DNA from: Schoenoplectus triqueter
Lineage: Eukaryota > Streptophyta > Magnoliopsida > Poales > Cyperaceae
Assembly: GCA_964058805.1 (NCBI GenBank)
Contig: CAXKVV010001766.1
Coordinates: 1-29,193, forward strand
Direction of reading: 5' to 3'
DNA: 29,193 nucleotides
The position numbers and the translations under genes are program-made. The notes beneath the pieces were generated by a model. That model was not told where the DNA came from, searched no databases, and was given only the letters and a program-made list of their open reading frames with translations. Below are positions 22,701 through 28,500 of this stretch, piece by piece; position 1 is the stretch's first letter; each line of letters begins with the position of its first letter.

Positions 22701-23449
22701 CCCCTCTTTCCTCATCCAAATGAGACCTCCAGTTCAAAGGTACACTCCCCGGGTCAGTCAATACAACAGAGAAATAACTCCATAAAAGCATTGCCAGCTG
22801 CAACCAAGAGATGTTCTTTAGTAAAATAAGACAGCTAACAAGAGATATCTAGTTATTTTAATAGCATTTTACTGTTCAGTCTAAATCGACCAGCAAACAC
22901 TGGCTGAAATATTATCAAAAAGTTCACAACCAGTCCTAGACCGGACATAACATCTTTATTTTGGGTAGTATTACTTAAAGGAAGTCGAATTATACAATTT
23001 ATCGGCTCATATGCTAACTCACCAACGAAAGGCGAAACAACCAGTGTCGTGGATTAAAAACAACCCAGTTAAGTTTCAACCACACAATCAAATTAATCAC
23101 AAACAAGAAGTTAAGCACCTCAGATCAAACCAAAATCACAAACATGCCAATTGATTTCAATTGAGCCCCCTCAAATAACTGAGCAAACCCAAGAAATAGT
23201 AAACTGAATCCCTACCAGGGCATGGAAAAGGACGAGAACAAGGAGGGCAGTGATGGGACCCACAGCCCCGCTAGTGCCGGATCCGGAAATTGCAGAGACA
23301 AGGGCGGGGCCGTAATTGCAGAGGACGACAGCGTAGTAGGTGACGCCTATAATGGCGAGCACGAGGAGAATCATGACGGATCCGAGACCCCTCAATGCTG
23401 TACAGAACTTAAACACGTTCCACGCCATTACAACCCCTGATCTGTGCAT
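4611..23449 (-). CDS. PAT14: DHHC protein S-acyltransferase (PAT14-like), seven exons, complete
   Basis: Transfers palmitate from acyl-CoA to protein cysteines at endomembranes. Coding exons: join of 23216-23449, 22560-22797, 11382-11473, 5293-5416, 5110-5195, 4853-4918 and 4611-4736, reading minus; 966 bp, 321 residues. It starts [16 protein letters not shown] and ends PDAGMQEV, close to Arabidopsis PAT14 from memory. Four membrane segments lie at about residues 20-42, 65-90, 182-210 and 223-250. The cysteine-rich domain begins at C141 and holds D166-H167-H168-C169; C169 is the expected catalytic cysteine. The TTxE motif is T255-T256-I257-E258. All exon joins preserve frame. Introns 1, 2, 3, 4 and 6 are GT-AG; intron 5 reads GC-AG. 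Introns 2 (11.1 kb) and 3 (6.0 kb) are swollen by transposons. The open frame argues that the gene is functional. The choice of PAT14 over paralogues rests on the [11 protein letters not shown] stretch. Confidence 0.93.
4853..4918 (-). CDS. PAT14: PAT14-like exon 6
   Basis: Acceptor CAACAG|GCATATGAG; 22 codons [20 protein letters not shown] plus AQ. Donor CAG|GTTCTA, phase 0. Confidence 0.92.
5104..5109 (-). other. GC-type splice donor of intron 5 (GAG|GCAAGT)
   Basis: The six intron bases read GCAAGT after exon bases GAG, the consensus form of plant GC-AG introns. The matching acceptor is CAACAG|GCATATGAG at 4919-4924. Using the GT three bases further in (GCAA|GTGTTT) would shift the frame and hit TGA two codons into exon 6. 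The conserved protein sequence IE-AYEKK fixes the joint. Confidence 0.85.
5110..5195 (-). CDS. PAT14: PAT14-like exon 5 (TM4 and TTxE motif)
   Basis: Acceptor AATGTAG|TGTTGAAC completes Val230. Encodes [20 protein letters not shown], then SGNTTTIE. The following bases are GAG|GCAAGT. Only a GC donor here joins in frame with the next exon. Confidence 0.92.
5293..5416 (-). CDS. PAT14: PAT14-like exon 4 (TM3 and luminal loop)
   Basis: Acceptor TTTGCAG|TTTTACACA. Encodes [20 protein letters not shown], then [20 protein letters not shown] and F. Donor TTTG|GTACTA, phase 1. Confidence 0.93.
5417..7849. other. Intron 3 of the DHHC gene, native part, no gene seen
   Basis: AT-rich intron sequence before the LINE. 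Short open frames here have no family features. A conceptual stretch at about 7257-7340 ([20 protein letters not shown]) follows a CAG acceptor-like site, but I cannot tie it to any family. Confidence 0.6.
7989..8180 (+). repeat. Three degenerate 66-bp tandem units in the LINE 5' region
   Basis: Units start at 7989, 8055 and about 8121. Each holds a CGTCACC...TTAGTGACGCG-like head, and the first two hold CCATATTGGAACCCG followed by ATATGG. The third is the most diverged. Such tandem monomers in a 5' leader can act as promoter units in some LINEs; that role is inference here. Confidence 0.65.
8190..11036 (+). pseudogene. RTE LINE endonuclease/reverse transcriptase, broken by several stops and frameshifts
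   Basis: Endonuclease motifs appear at 8240-8560 ([20 protein letters not shown], then ILCVQETKW) and 8564-8947 ([24 protein letters not shown]). The reverse transcriptase begins near 9620 ([16 protein letters not shown]), continues at 9831-10319 ([42 protein letters not shown]) and has the catalytic FADD in [12 protein letters not shown]. The C-terminal domain ([20 protein letters not shown]) lies near 10706-10770. Visible lesions: a frame change near 8555, TAA at 8945-8947, a frame change around 9000-9080, stops near 9300 and 9491, a frame change near 9805, and TGA at 10317-10319 and near 10512. It cannot make an active protein. Confidence 0.88.
11082..11155 (+). repeat. 3' simple-repeat tail of the RTE LINE (TTTAGAAT-type)
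   Basis: Repeated short units such as TTTAGAAT and AAGATTT follow the end of the LINE coding remnant, as in RTE 3' tails. Confidence 0.6.
11382..11473 (-). CDS. PAT14: PAT14-like exon 3 (DHHC catalytic exon)
   Basis: Acceptor TTTCAG|GTGGGAGA completes Cys158. The 31 codons give [20 protein letters not shown], then [11 protein letters not shown]. Donor CTG|GTATGC, phase 0. It is separated from exon 2 by the 11-kb transposon-filled intron. Confidence 0.94.
11474..11951. other. Intron 2 of the DHHC gene, native part
   Basis: AT-rich, no gene or bounded repeat seen before the GATACG-rich element. Confidence 0.6.
11960..13032. mobile_element. Non-autonomous hAT- or MULE-like element with GATACG-rich ends
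   Basis: The flanks ATTTTATA (11952-11959) and ATTTTATA (13033-13040) match exactly, and a ninth base (G) also matches. The termini are CATATATGTTAG and inverted CATAGTTGTTG, each followed inward by GATACG/CGTATC-rich sequence (about 11980-12110 and 12975-13022). Eight bases with CATAG-type ends suggest hAT; a nine-base reading would suggest Mutator-like. No transposase is seen. Its right target copy abuts the foldback MITE at 13041. Confidence 0.55.
12218..12400. repeat. Imperfect tandem GCTGAGAGTGAA units inside the GATACG-rich element
   Basis: Five spaced copies of GCTGAGAG or a close variant, several followed by TGAA, occur at about 12218, 12272, 12300, 12334 and 12372, with GC-rich spacers containing CGTCGCTGTCGC-like text. 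It ends near a CAG|GT-like site at about 12409-12413. Possibly captured gene leader sequence; origin not recognised. Confidence 0.5.
13041..13455. mobile_element. Foldback MITE with TA target duplication, right end displaced to 22184-22196
   Basis: The left terminus AGGGAAGAAATCACTT and the inverted right terminus AGGGGAGGGATCACTT correspond, and homology continues inward (GACAATGGCTATTTTGA against CACAATGGCCATTTTGA) through roughly 200-bp arms. TA dinucleotides flank the left end (13039-13040) and the reconstructed right end (22197-22198), as in Tc1/mariner-type MITEs. The last bases of its right end form the target that was duplicated when the L1-like retroposon inserted. Confidence 0.7.
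13463..13662 (-). repeat. 3' LTR of the copia element
   Basis: 200 bp, identical to the 5' LTR except one A/G difference at 13472 against 17931. A possible TATA box reads CTATATAAGCC on the coding strand. Confidence 0.96.
13663..13670 (-). other. Polypurine tract overlapping the Gag-Pol stop codon
   Basis: The coding strand reads TGAGGGGG directly before the 3' LTR. The first three bases are the stop codon, so the open frame ends five bases before the LTR. Confidence 0.8.
13668..17873 (-). CDS. Copia Gag-Pol polyprotein, 1401 aa, uninterrupted, with an altered integrase active-site residue
   Basis: Start chosen at the ATG at 17873 ([10 protein letters not shown]), 36 bases after the primer-binding site; the frame stays open upstream but lacks an earlier ATG. 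Domains by approximate residue: Gag about 30-230; zinc knuckle [14 protein letters not shown] near 313; protease [10 protein letters not shown] near 354; pre-integrase HKRLGHAS near 483; integrase with HSDLWGP (Asp near 543) and QTDGGTEF (Asp near 607); reverse transcriptase from [10 protein letters not shown] (about 933) with [11 protein letters not shown] (about 1083); RNase H with [20 protein letters not shown] (about 1252). The expected third integrase residue, glutamate in the conserved NGVAERKH block, is lysine here (K640, codon AAG at 15954-15956). A single CpG-type transition explains this. The protein is likely processed and able to copy RNA but defective in strand transfer unless helped in trans. 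Confidence 0.95.
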   Translation of the reverse strand: MASLDSTSTFNPSLPISTTSVVHISIPVSTKLDRDNFLTWRSQVEPIIDGYGLTSHVDPIHTPPRQITSGSQSTSNPAFTSWHMQDRLLLGWLRSTISAPVLSQHVQCQTASSLWTALQRVYSAISSAKIMELCRLLQTTTRGGQSCNDYFERMRSIADQLAAVGEIVTDSDLTRYVLNGLGSDFNSFVVAITTRSNPPSIEELHGFLLSHEALLNSQHQSPSSFESVAFYASGRGRGRYSRSRGSGSVMASPLLPTPIQGRTGPYSSPLLPTPSRGRGSYSSYNSGPGISGQKFPSHGRGSFPFPPSGDKPICQVCKKRGHEALDCWHRFDSAMYPSPQAFFNSTISTPNEGWFLDSGASHHVTADLNNLTSFRAYDGQDRLQVGNGSHFIIQNQGYCSLSSPHGSLDLNGVLHVPHITKNLISISKLTKDNDVILEFHPLFCIVKDRHTKQPLLRALQTNGLYHLNSSPQALVGNRVSPFIWHKRLGHASPSTTHFIIKSHGLPTTSNKLDLCGDCCKAKAHVLHFHSSLSIATSPLHVVHSDLWGPSPLVSKNGFRYYVHFVDEFSKFSWIYFLRTKDELVDVFTKFKCQVENLFSSTIKILQTDGGTEFKPLTRLFPQILHQVSCPYTPQQNGVAKRKHRHIVELSLAIISHSSMPLDYWDHVFQSVVFIINRLPPTTTPHISPYTLLFNKNPDYTFFRTIGCLCYPWIRPHTSHKLQFRSLPCVFLGYCQHQKCYKCLHIPTNKIYISRNVRFDETSFPFASTKTSPLPSSFPDFLELTTLPLLSTSSSHYNRNDSSNLQPAFASSAPPLDTNVTLPAAAHPPLQVYQRRSKPPITPSAASQLPSLTPLLSPSVHPMITRSRARHTQHHETFLTTKHPLPTTPLIEPTSFTTANKLPEWREAMSLELNALAKNGTWIFVPSHPNQNVIGCKWIYKIKRHADGSIERYKARLVAKGYNQEAGIDYHETFSPVVKPTTIRVVLSLATSKNWSIRQLDVNNAFLHGDLEEQVFMFQPPGFVDSSFPNHVCLLKKALYGLKQAPRAWFHKLASSLSTLGFKASQSDSSLFIYSNTSSIIMVLVYVDDIIVTGSDVNQVNSLISSLASQFSLKDLGPLHYFLGIQVTSQSDGIHISQPKYIRDLLIRAKMDGAKPCFTPFSTGDPLSKFDGNPMADPHTYRSIVGALQYATITRPDISYAVNKASQFMHSPTDEHWNGVKRILRYLKGTLSYGLHIRVNSSFDLHAYSDADWAGCPDDRRSTSGFCVFLGSNLLSWGSKKQTTVSRSSTEAEYRSMVGACTELIWLQQLHELQVPLVKSPVLWCDNLGSIFLASNPVFHVRTKHIEIDYHFIREQVVNKQLDVRFISSKDQLADIFTKSLSSTRFTFLRNKLTLSLVPGSA
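17910..17921 (-). other. Primer-binding site (initiator tRNA-Met type)
   Basis: The coding strand reads TGGTATCAGAGC immediately after the 5' LTR, the standard plant copia primer site. Confidence 0.92.
17922..18121 (-). repeat. 5' LTR of the copia element
   Basis: 200 bp; starts TATTAGAC and ends CTTACA on the coding strand. The adjacent target copy AGTCT is at 18122-18126. Confidence 0.96.
18320..18385 (+). repeat. Short direct repeat CTTTCTCGTTCGAACAA
   Basis: Two copies about 40 bp apart (near 18333 and 18367), just ahead of two CTCCGACGCGATCA copies near 18414 and 18440. Local duplications in the leader-like part of the hAT element. Confidence 0.5.
19373..19425 (+). pseudogene. Captured protein phosphatase 2C exon fragment in the hAT element
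   Basis: The 53-bp segment translates as [18 protein letters not shown] when the final TG is completed. This matches the PP2C motif block with the metal-binding aspartate in ACDG(V/I)W. It is bordered by TTTTGCTAG on the left and GTAACA on the right, so the original intron borders came along. The rest of the phosphatase is not visible, so it cannot encode an enzyme. PP2Cs are Mg/Mn-dependent Ser/Thr phosphatases; the donor gene is elsewhere in the genome. Confidence 0.8.
19549..19581 (+). repeat. Second partial copy of the PP2C exon end
   Basis: TTATTTTGGCGTGTGATGGA followed by GTCTGGTAACACA repeats the end of the 19373-19425 exon and its donor with one change. It is preceded by CTTCAG, an acceptor-like trinucleotide in context. 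A local duplication about 147 bp downstream. Confidence 0.75.
20489..20709. mobile_element. hAT MITE, 221 bp, perfect 8-bp target duplication
   Basis: The flanks TCTGGGCC (20481-20488 and 20710-20717) are identical. The termini are CAGGGGCGGGCC and inverted CAGGGGCGGATCC. It is nested in the 2.66-kb hAT element and related by its termini to the element at 1685-2097. Confidence 0.85.
20799..22147 (+). other. Body of the L1-like retroposon: GC/CT-rich leader and T-rich 3' region
   Basis: Begins AT-rich, turns to a Pro/Ser-coding-like CT-rich stretch (about 20880-21300), then mixed sequence, then a T-rich 3' part from about 22010. No reverse transcriptase or endonuclease motif is visible in any frame. 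Confidence 0.6.
22148..22170 (+). other. Perfect 9-bp stem-loop next to the retroposon poly(A)
   Basis: ATAGTAGGC, loop TTTTT, GCCTACTAT, three bases before the A tail. In some LINE families a 3' stem-loop is the reverse-transcriptase recognition signal; that role is inferred here. Confidence 0.65.
22198..22559 (-). other. Native 5' part of intron 2
   Basis: AT-rich intron sequence between exon 2 and the transposon nest. No gene seen. Confidence 0.6.
22560..22797 (-). CDS. PAT14: PAT14-like exon 2 (residues 79-158, start of cysteine-rich domain)
   Basis: Acceptor TTGCAG|CTGGCAATG. Carries the rest of TM2, the TDPG motif ([11 protein letters not shown]) and the first zinc-ligand block ([19 protein letters not shown]). 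Ends in phase 1, with donor T|GTGAGT inside the Cys158 codon. Confidence 0.93.
22798..23215 (-). other. Intron 1 of the DHHC gene
   Basis: 418 bp, GT-AG (GTAGGG...TTGCAG), ordinary AT-rich sequence with no insertion seen. Confidence 0.85.
23216..23449 (-). CDS. PAT14: PAT14-like exon 1 (residues 1-78)
   Basis: ATG at 23449; ends ...LFHAL with donor CTG|GTAGGG. Carries the conserved N terminus, TM1 and the start of TM2. Phase 0 end. Confidence 0.92.
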
Positions 23450-23640
23450 CGATTCCCTAGCTAGAGAATGAAAATCGAACTGATACTTGAAAATACGATT
23501 TATTAACCTTTCGTTGTTCCCTCTCCCCAGCTCTCTCTTTCCCTAGTGTGGATTTCTTGGGGAGGGGGGAGGGAGATGAGAGCAGGTAAGAGAGACTTAG
23601 GAGGAGGTCAATGGTTTTGTAATTTAGGTGGGTGGAATTT
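23450..23640 (-). promoter_or_regulatory. 5' leader and likely core promoter of the DHHC gene
   Basis: Upstream of the ATG, the coding strand carries long pyrimidine runs (about 23480-23545 and 23555-23610, including CCCTCCCCCCTCCCC), resembling the Y-patch of plant core promoters. No clean TATA box was found. The transcription start is not placed. Confidence 0.4.
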
Positions 23641-24759
23641 GTGCCCTGAGGAAAAAGGAGCAGTAACCACTAATTAGGTTCATTAGTTAATAATAACTTG
23701 TACTGAGTTCGACTTCGAATGATAATTTATAGTTTTAAATCTGTCCATTAAAAATGTAAACTATATGCATAACTTTGTACAAAAAATAAATTAACGACGC
23801 CAATATGTTTCAATTAAATGTCCTAAAAAATTGCATGAATTCATTATTAATGTTATGTGATCAAATATCAAATGATATTTAATTATCTGAAAATTGATTT
23901 TACAATTAATCTATGTGTCAACAAATGATGTATATAATTTCATTAATCTTTATTTATTTAATTAAAAATTTGAGACCATTAGAATTGTGACAATAGTCTA
24001 TCTGGGCGTAGGGATGACAATTTAGTCTGCGGCCCAGTGGTATTAATCGGGCCGGGTACGGGTTTGGAGTTGGACCCGCCCGCCCGGCCTAGAGTAATTA
24101 TATATATATATATATATAATTTATTTATATTTATATTTATATTATATATATTATATATTAATATATTCTAAAAATTATGTAGAATTTTAATATAACACTA
24201 ATATCATTTAAATTATATTAAATATTTAGTTATGATATTATTATATGAATAGAAACACTAATATTTTTGAAATTTATAAATGTGAATAATGTAATTCAAT
24301 AGACACCATGGTACTTTTTTAGTCATATCTTTTAACTTAAAAATTCAATCAATACAAAATTAATTTTTTTAAATTATGACAACTATATCTATCATTTTTA
24401 TAATTTGATCTCTTTTAAAAATATAACATATATCTCAAAAATTCATATTATGAAGGTTAGCTACTGAAAAATTTTAGACCTCTGAATATTTTTTTAATCA
24501 TAACATTGTACTGAAAAATGATATTATGATGAAATAAAATTCTGTAGTTTCATAACAATAAAATCTATAACTTTTATATTTTAAGTTTTCTAAAATTCAT
24601 AATCTAAAATGCTCAAAAAAAATATGTTTCTCAGCTGATTTTAAAAAACTGCACTACAGAACGGGTCTGGACGGGTCGTGTCGGACCATAAAAACTTACC
24701 CTAACAAGATTTATATGAAATCAGATTATAAAATATATGCTCTGATATCACCGAAGGAT
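23641..24759. other. AT-rich upstream region with a DNA-element remnant from about 24011
   Basis: From 24011 the text TAGGGATGACAATTT followed by CGGGCCGGGTACGGG resembles one end of a common plant hAT-like MITE, but the matching right end was not found. CGGGTCTGGACGGGTCG near 24662 may be related. An (AT)n run lies at 24100-24118. No gene seen. Confidence 0.4.
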
Positions 24760-24807
24760 GTCACACCCCAGAATAATTAAATCGGATTAGGGGTGCTTGA
24801 TCCCGCC

Positions 24808-24834
24808 ACGTACGCATGACGAGACGTGCGTACG
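24808..24834. repeat. Palindrome CGTACGCA...GTGCGTACG
   Basis: Inverted arms CGTACGCA / TGCGTACG around a short GACGAGACG-containing loop, near the LTR-like terminus. Confidence 0.6.
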
Positions 24835-25463
24835 AAAGACTAAATGAATAAAATAAGATAAATCTCAGAATAAACAAAATAATAATAAATATAAATACAT
24901 GACCATACAGTCCAGAATGAACAAAAAGTATACAACGCCTGCATCGGCGGGGCTAGCTCCATCGGAATGGGCAGCAAATCTCTCAAATAAAAACTCAAAA
25001 GAAAGAAATAAAACTCAAAATCCGATGGATCCTATCCAACTACCCGGCTCACATGCAAATGCAGCGAAGCATCTCTGTCATCGCGCAGGACTGTCCCTAG
25101 CACTCGCTCTAAGAAAAAAATCCTGAACCTGAATACCTGGATCCCACAATCACCGTGGAAACGTGAGTAATTTTAAAAATTACTCAGTACGGATTTAGAT
25201 CCAACCTTAAGATTTGATCTTCTTTCCTAGACTGGACCCAAATACCGATACTGGTGTTCAAAAGGTAATATTATATTCATATGAAAATAAAATAATATTT
25301 TATACATATTTTGAGAGGCGTGTCTAAATGCTATGACATGAAATGCCAAATAACCCAAAATAGAAAATCTGTGAGAATGATAATATAATATAAAATATAA
25401 GGTACGAAAATCAAACACCCGTAATAAATACCCCGATTTGTAAATATGCCAGATCCATCCCGA

Positions 25464-25539
25464 GCGGGCACAACCAGGGCCTAACTTACTAACTCGGGCC
25501 TTGCCTAAGCGGGCACAACCAGGGCCCAACTTACTAACT
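25464..25539. repeat. Two direct copies of a 31-bp unit (GCGGGCACAACCAGGGCC...)
   Basis: 25464-25494 and 25509-25539 differ at one base; period 45 bp. They give repeated GPGCAR peptides in a minus-strand frame, which is not judged a gene. Confidence 0.8.
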
Positions 25540-25974
25540 TAGGACTTTATGTTTGTGCAGCGACAACGCCGCACAAACGACAATTCGGGCTCCCGAGGCG
25601 ATAACGCCCTAGGAGAGTGAACGGCTATAAAGCACGTACTCTGGTCTGCTGAATCTGATAATTTACCTTATAAATATAAGCAAACGGATATAGTATGTCT
25701 TCAGTTGCCATATCGTCAAAAGGAGATAACTATCCAGGAAATAACAAATCGGAAACTAATACAAATGGGAGCCTACACTGTACCAACCAGGGGGCAGAGG
25801 ACCGCATCCCGAGAAATGACAAAATTATTTACCCTTGAAAAATCTCAAGGATAGAACAGCTGAATAATCTGGAATAAGTAAGAGACAAGAAAGGAGTAGG
25901 GACCACCAGCCAGAAGAGGTTGCTGCCAAATTCCGGAGCAATTTTATTTGTCCCACAAGGAAATCCTGGGCACA

Positions 25975-26370
25975 AAATAAAGGGTATAAATATCCCACCA
26001 TCCGCTATCCACTCGACATGAGTGATAGCCGAGAGGATCAAGAGAGAAGAGAGATCTCTCGGGTGTCACCATGTGATCATACTTTTTCTGACAAGTGGAA
26101 CCCACCTGTCAGTCCTTCATAAGCAGCTTCAACAGCCTGAACCTAGCTTATCCATTCAATCTAACCAAGCCGGAATAAGGATTAAGCATTAATCTCACAT
26201 GAAAATCCTAGACAGAAGGTTGAAGGTATAAATATCATGTCGCCTCCTATTCATTTGAAATGGATGACTCTCGGGAGATCCAGGAGAGGAAATCTCCTGA
26301 TGGGTCATCCATTTGAACCATTTTCACTGACAGGTGGATCCCACACCTCAGTGATGGACATTAAGAAAGT
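25975..26370. repeat. Diverged duplication of about 245 bp spacing
   Basis: Both halves contain GTATAAATATC, a Cys/Ser-rich CT/GA palindrome around AGAGATCTCTC or GGAAATCTCCT, then CTGACA(A/G)GTGGA(A/T)CCCAC. First half about 25983-26110, second about 26226-26350. Confidence 0.5.
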
Positions 26371-26521
26371 CAAGATCAAACCCTAGATATTGATCTTCAA
26401 AGCAAACCCTATGAGCTGAACCAAAACAATCCCTGTACAGCAAAGAACTGTGTCAATGCCAAGCCAGTATTTTGATACAGCCAATCACAAGAAATTTCAA
26501 TGTGATTTTGCTTTCAAGGCT

Positions 26522-26736
26522 GACTAGGTGCCAAAGCTATGAGCAACCACCTGACCATGCTATGATTTGTGCCAATTGATGACAAGTAATCATCCTTTGA
26601 CCATATCACCTTCATGAGAAGGGATTGAAAGTCAATTTCACAAGACTGATCAGGTGCCAAAGCTGTGAGCAATCATCTGATCACGTCTAGATTTGTATCA
26701 ATTATTGATAAGTAATCAGCTTTTGATCAAATCAAA
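26522..26736. repeat. 126-bp-period tandem duplication
   Basis: 26522-26610 and 26648-26736 share AGGTGCCAAAGCT(A/G)TGAGCAA and GA(C/T)AAGTAATCA at the same offset of 126 bp, with scattered substitutions. Non-coding. Confidence 0.7.
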
Positions 26737-27120
26737 CCCTAATAAACATCAATACAAGTCTAATTAGTGTTTAATTAGGGTGGTTTCTGCAAGAGAGAGA
26801 TATTTGGCAGAGACACTGAGCTACAATTGAAATCTGGGATTAATTCAGAGGAGAAACACAGGGTTTTCTTGACAAAATAATTTTTGACACAAGGAGGCAA
26901 GGGCAAAAATAGGAATTTAAAATTACATGGGTGATCATCATGAATTTAGAGATTTTTGATGAAAATCTTATTATTTTTGGACAAGTGGAGCTATCAGAAT
27001 AAATTCAAAAAAGATAAAACAGATTAAATAGGTAGATCAAAGGGCTGAGATTTGATCAAGGCCTCTCTGGGTACAACTTGGAGACAGAGCACATTCTGGG
27101 TACAATTTGAGGAGCTAAAG

Positions 27121-27480
27121 GAGCCCCCAGCCTATGCCACATGGCACCCTCCCATTGGTCCACGTCAGCAAGTGGGCCCCACCCAGGCACAAGTCACCTG
27201 ACAGGTAGGCCCCACCTCAGTGCCAAGTGGCAGTCAACCAGTGGTCCACCTCACCCCAGTCTATGCCACATGGCACAGCCATAGAAGGCCACCTCACTAA
27301 GTTGATGCCACATGGCACAGCCACAGCAACCCACATCAGCAGAGAGTCAAACCCCAGCTGTACACATGGCAGCCATTCATTGAACCACGTCAGCACATGT
27401 GGGTCCCACACAATACAAGGAGGTCTGACAGGTGGGTCCCACACATGCCACGTGGCAGACTGTTAGTGGTCCACATCACC
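27121..27480. repeat. Cluster of ACATGGCAC / CCACGTCAGCA / TGACAGGTGGG(T/C)CCCAC motifs
   Basis: GCCACATGGCAC occurs three times with further variants, ACGTCAGCA twice, TGACAGGT three times as ACCTGACAGGTAGG, GTCTGACAGGTGGG and close forms, and TGCCACGTGGCA once (a perfect palindrome containing a G-box). This dense array of ACGT-core and GTGGGxCCCAC motifs is typical of LTR U3 regions. The open frames here follow from the repeats and are not genes. Confidence 0.6.
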
Positions 27481-28487
27481 CAATTATCAACATATCATTA
27501 GTGCTAAAGAGTGGTTTATTAAATAAACAACCAACCAGACCCTGCCACCTCAGCCTATTAACCATAATCACTATACTAATCAATTGCCAACCAGATCTAT
27601 GGACCCAGACTTGTAAACCTTACAAGTGGGGCCTAACAGTCAGAAATGCAAACAGAGGCGCATGGTTAAGTTGCGAACCAAGTCTATTTAGCCTACTCAT
27701 TCAATTCAACACAACCGAATTTAAAAGGAAAATAAGATAAGGATAAACCTGGTGCATGGGCTCCAAGTCGCTGCTCCTCTTCTCTTTTGCACTTTAGATC
27801 ACGTGTGCCCTGCGCATCCACACGCGAGAAGGAGCTCTCTCCCTCCTTCTTCTTCTCGCCATTGCTCGATCCCAGCAAAGCTTGCATCTTTCTCTTTCCT
27901 TGACGCCTCACCATAACTGAAAATGATTTAATGAGTGGCAACGATTAGGCGATTGGATAATAGGTGCTACCAGATCAATCGATGAAAAGAGATGAACAAA
28001 AGGCGAAGTCGAATTATTACCTGAAACTGAGTCAATTAGAGAAGATGAATTGACGCTATGGAGATCAAATTGCACGATAAGATGGATCCTTTAAGTCAAG
28101 GCGATGTCTATGGAGGTAAATAGGAAGAGCAATTGAATATAAAGAGGTGGATTTAGCTAGAAGACGGAAATGAGACAGAAATAATTCTAGCAAAATTGGA
28201 ACTGGCGATTAAATGAAACAGCATTCAAAACAGTCGTGAAGCATTTAAATAGGGATTAACAGCACTGGGGCCCACTTATCAGTTGAAGTATACAAGTAAT
28301 TGGGAATGCGGGTTAATTGAAGTGGCGGCACGGTGAAGACATAACAGAAAACGGTTAAGCAATTTTACAACAAACACAAATACATCTGGACCATTGATTG
28401 AAGTGAAACGAAGAGTCAAGATTTATCCAAGCTGACAATCCAAGTGAGAATTGACCAGCCAATCACAATCAAGTAAAGCAATCGATT

Positions 28488-28500
28488 GAAGGCTATATAA
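28488..28500 (+). promoter_or_regulatory. TATA-like GGCTATATAAACC
   Basis: A good plant TATA match on the plus strand, followed by GA-rich sequence. It may be an LTR promoter; no downstream gene is inside the window. Confidence 0.3.

Noticed and set aside
24011..24720. Complete hAT MITE
   Set aside because: A plausible left end is present but no inverted right end or 8-bp duplication could be matched.
27217..27466. Overlapping open frames on both strands with repeated peptides
   Set aside because: They are produced by the GCCACATGGCAC-type motif array and show no protein family feature.
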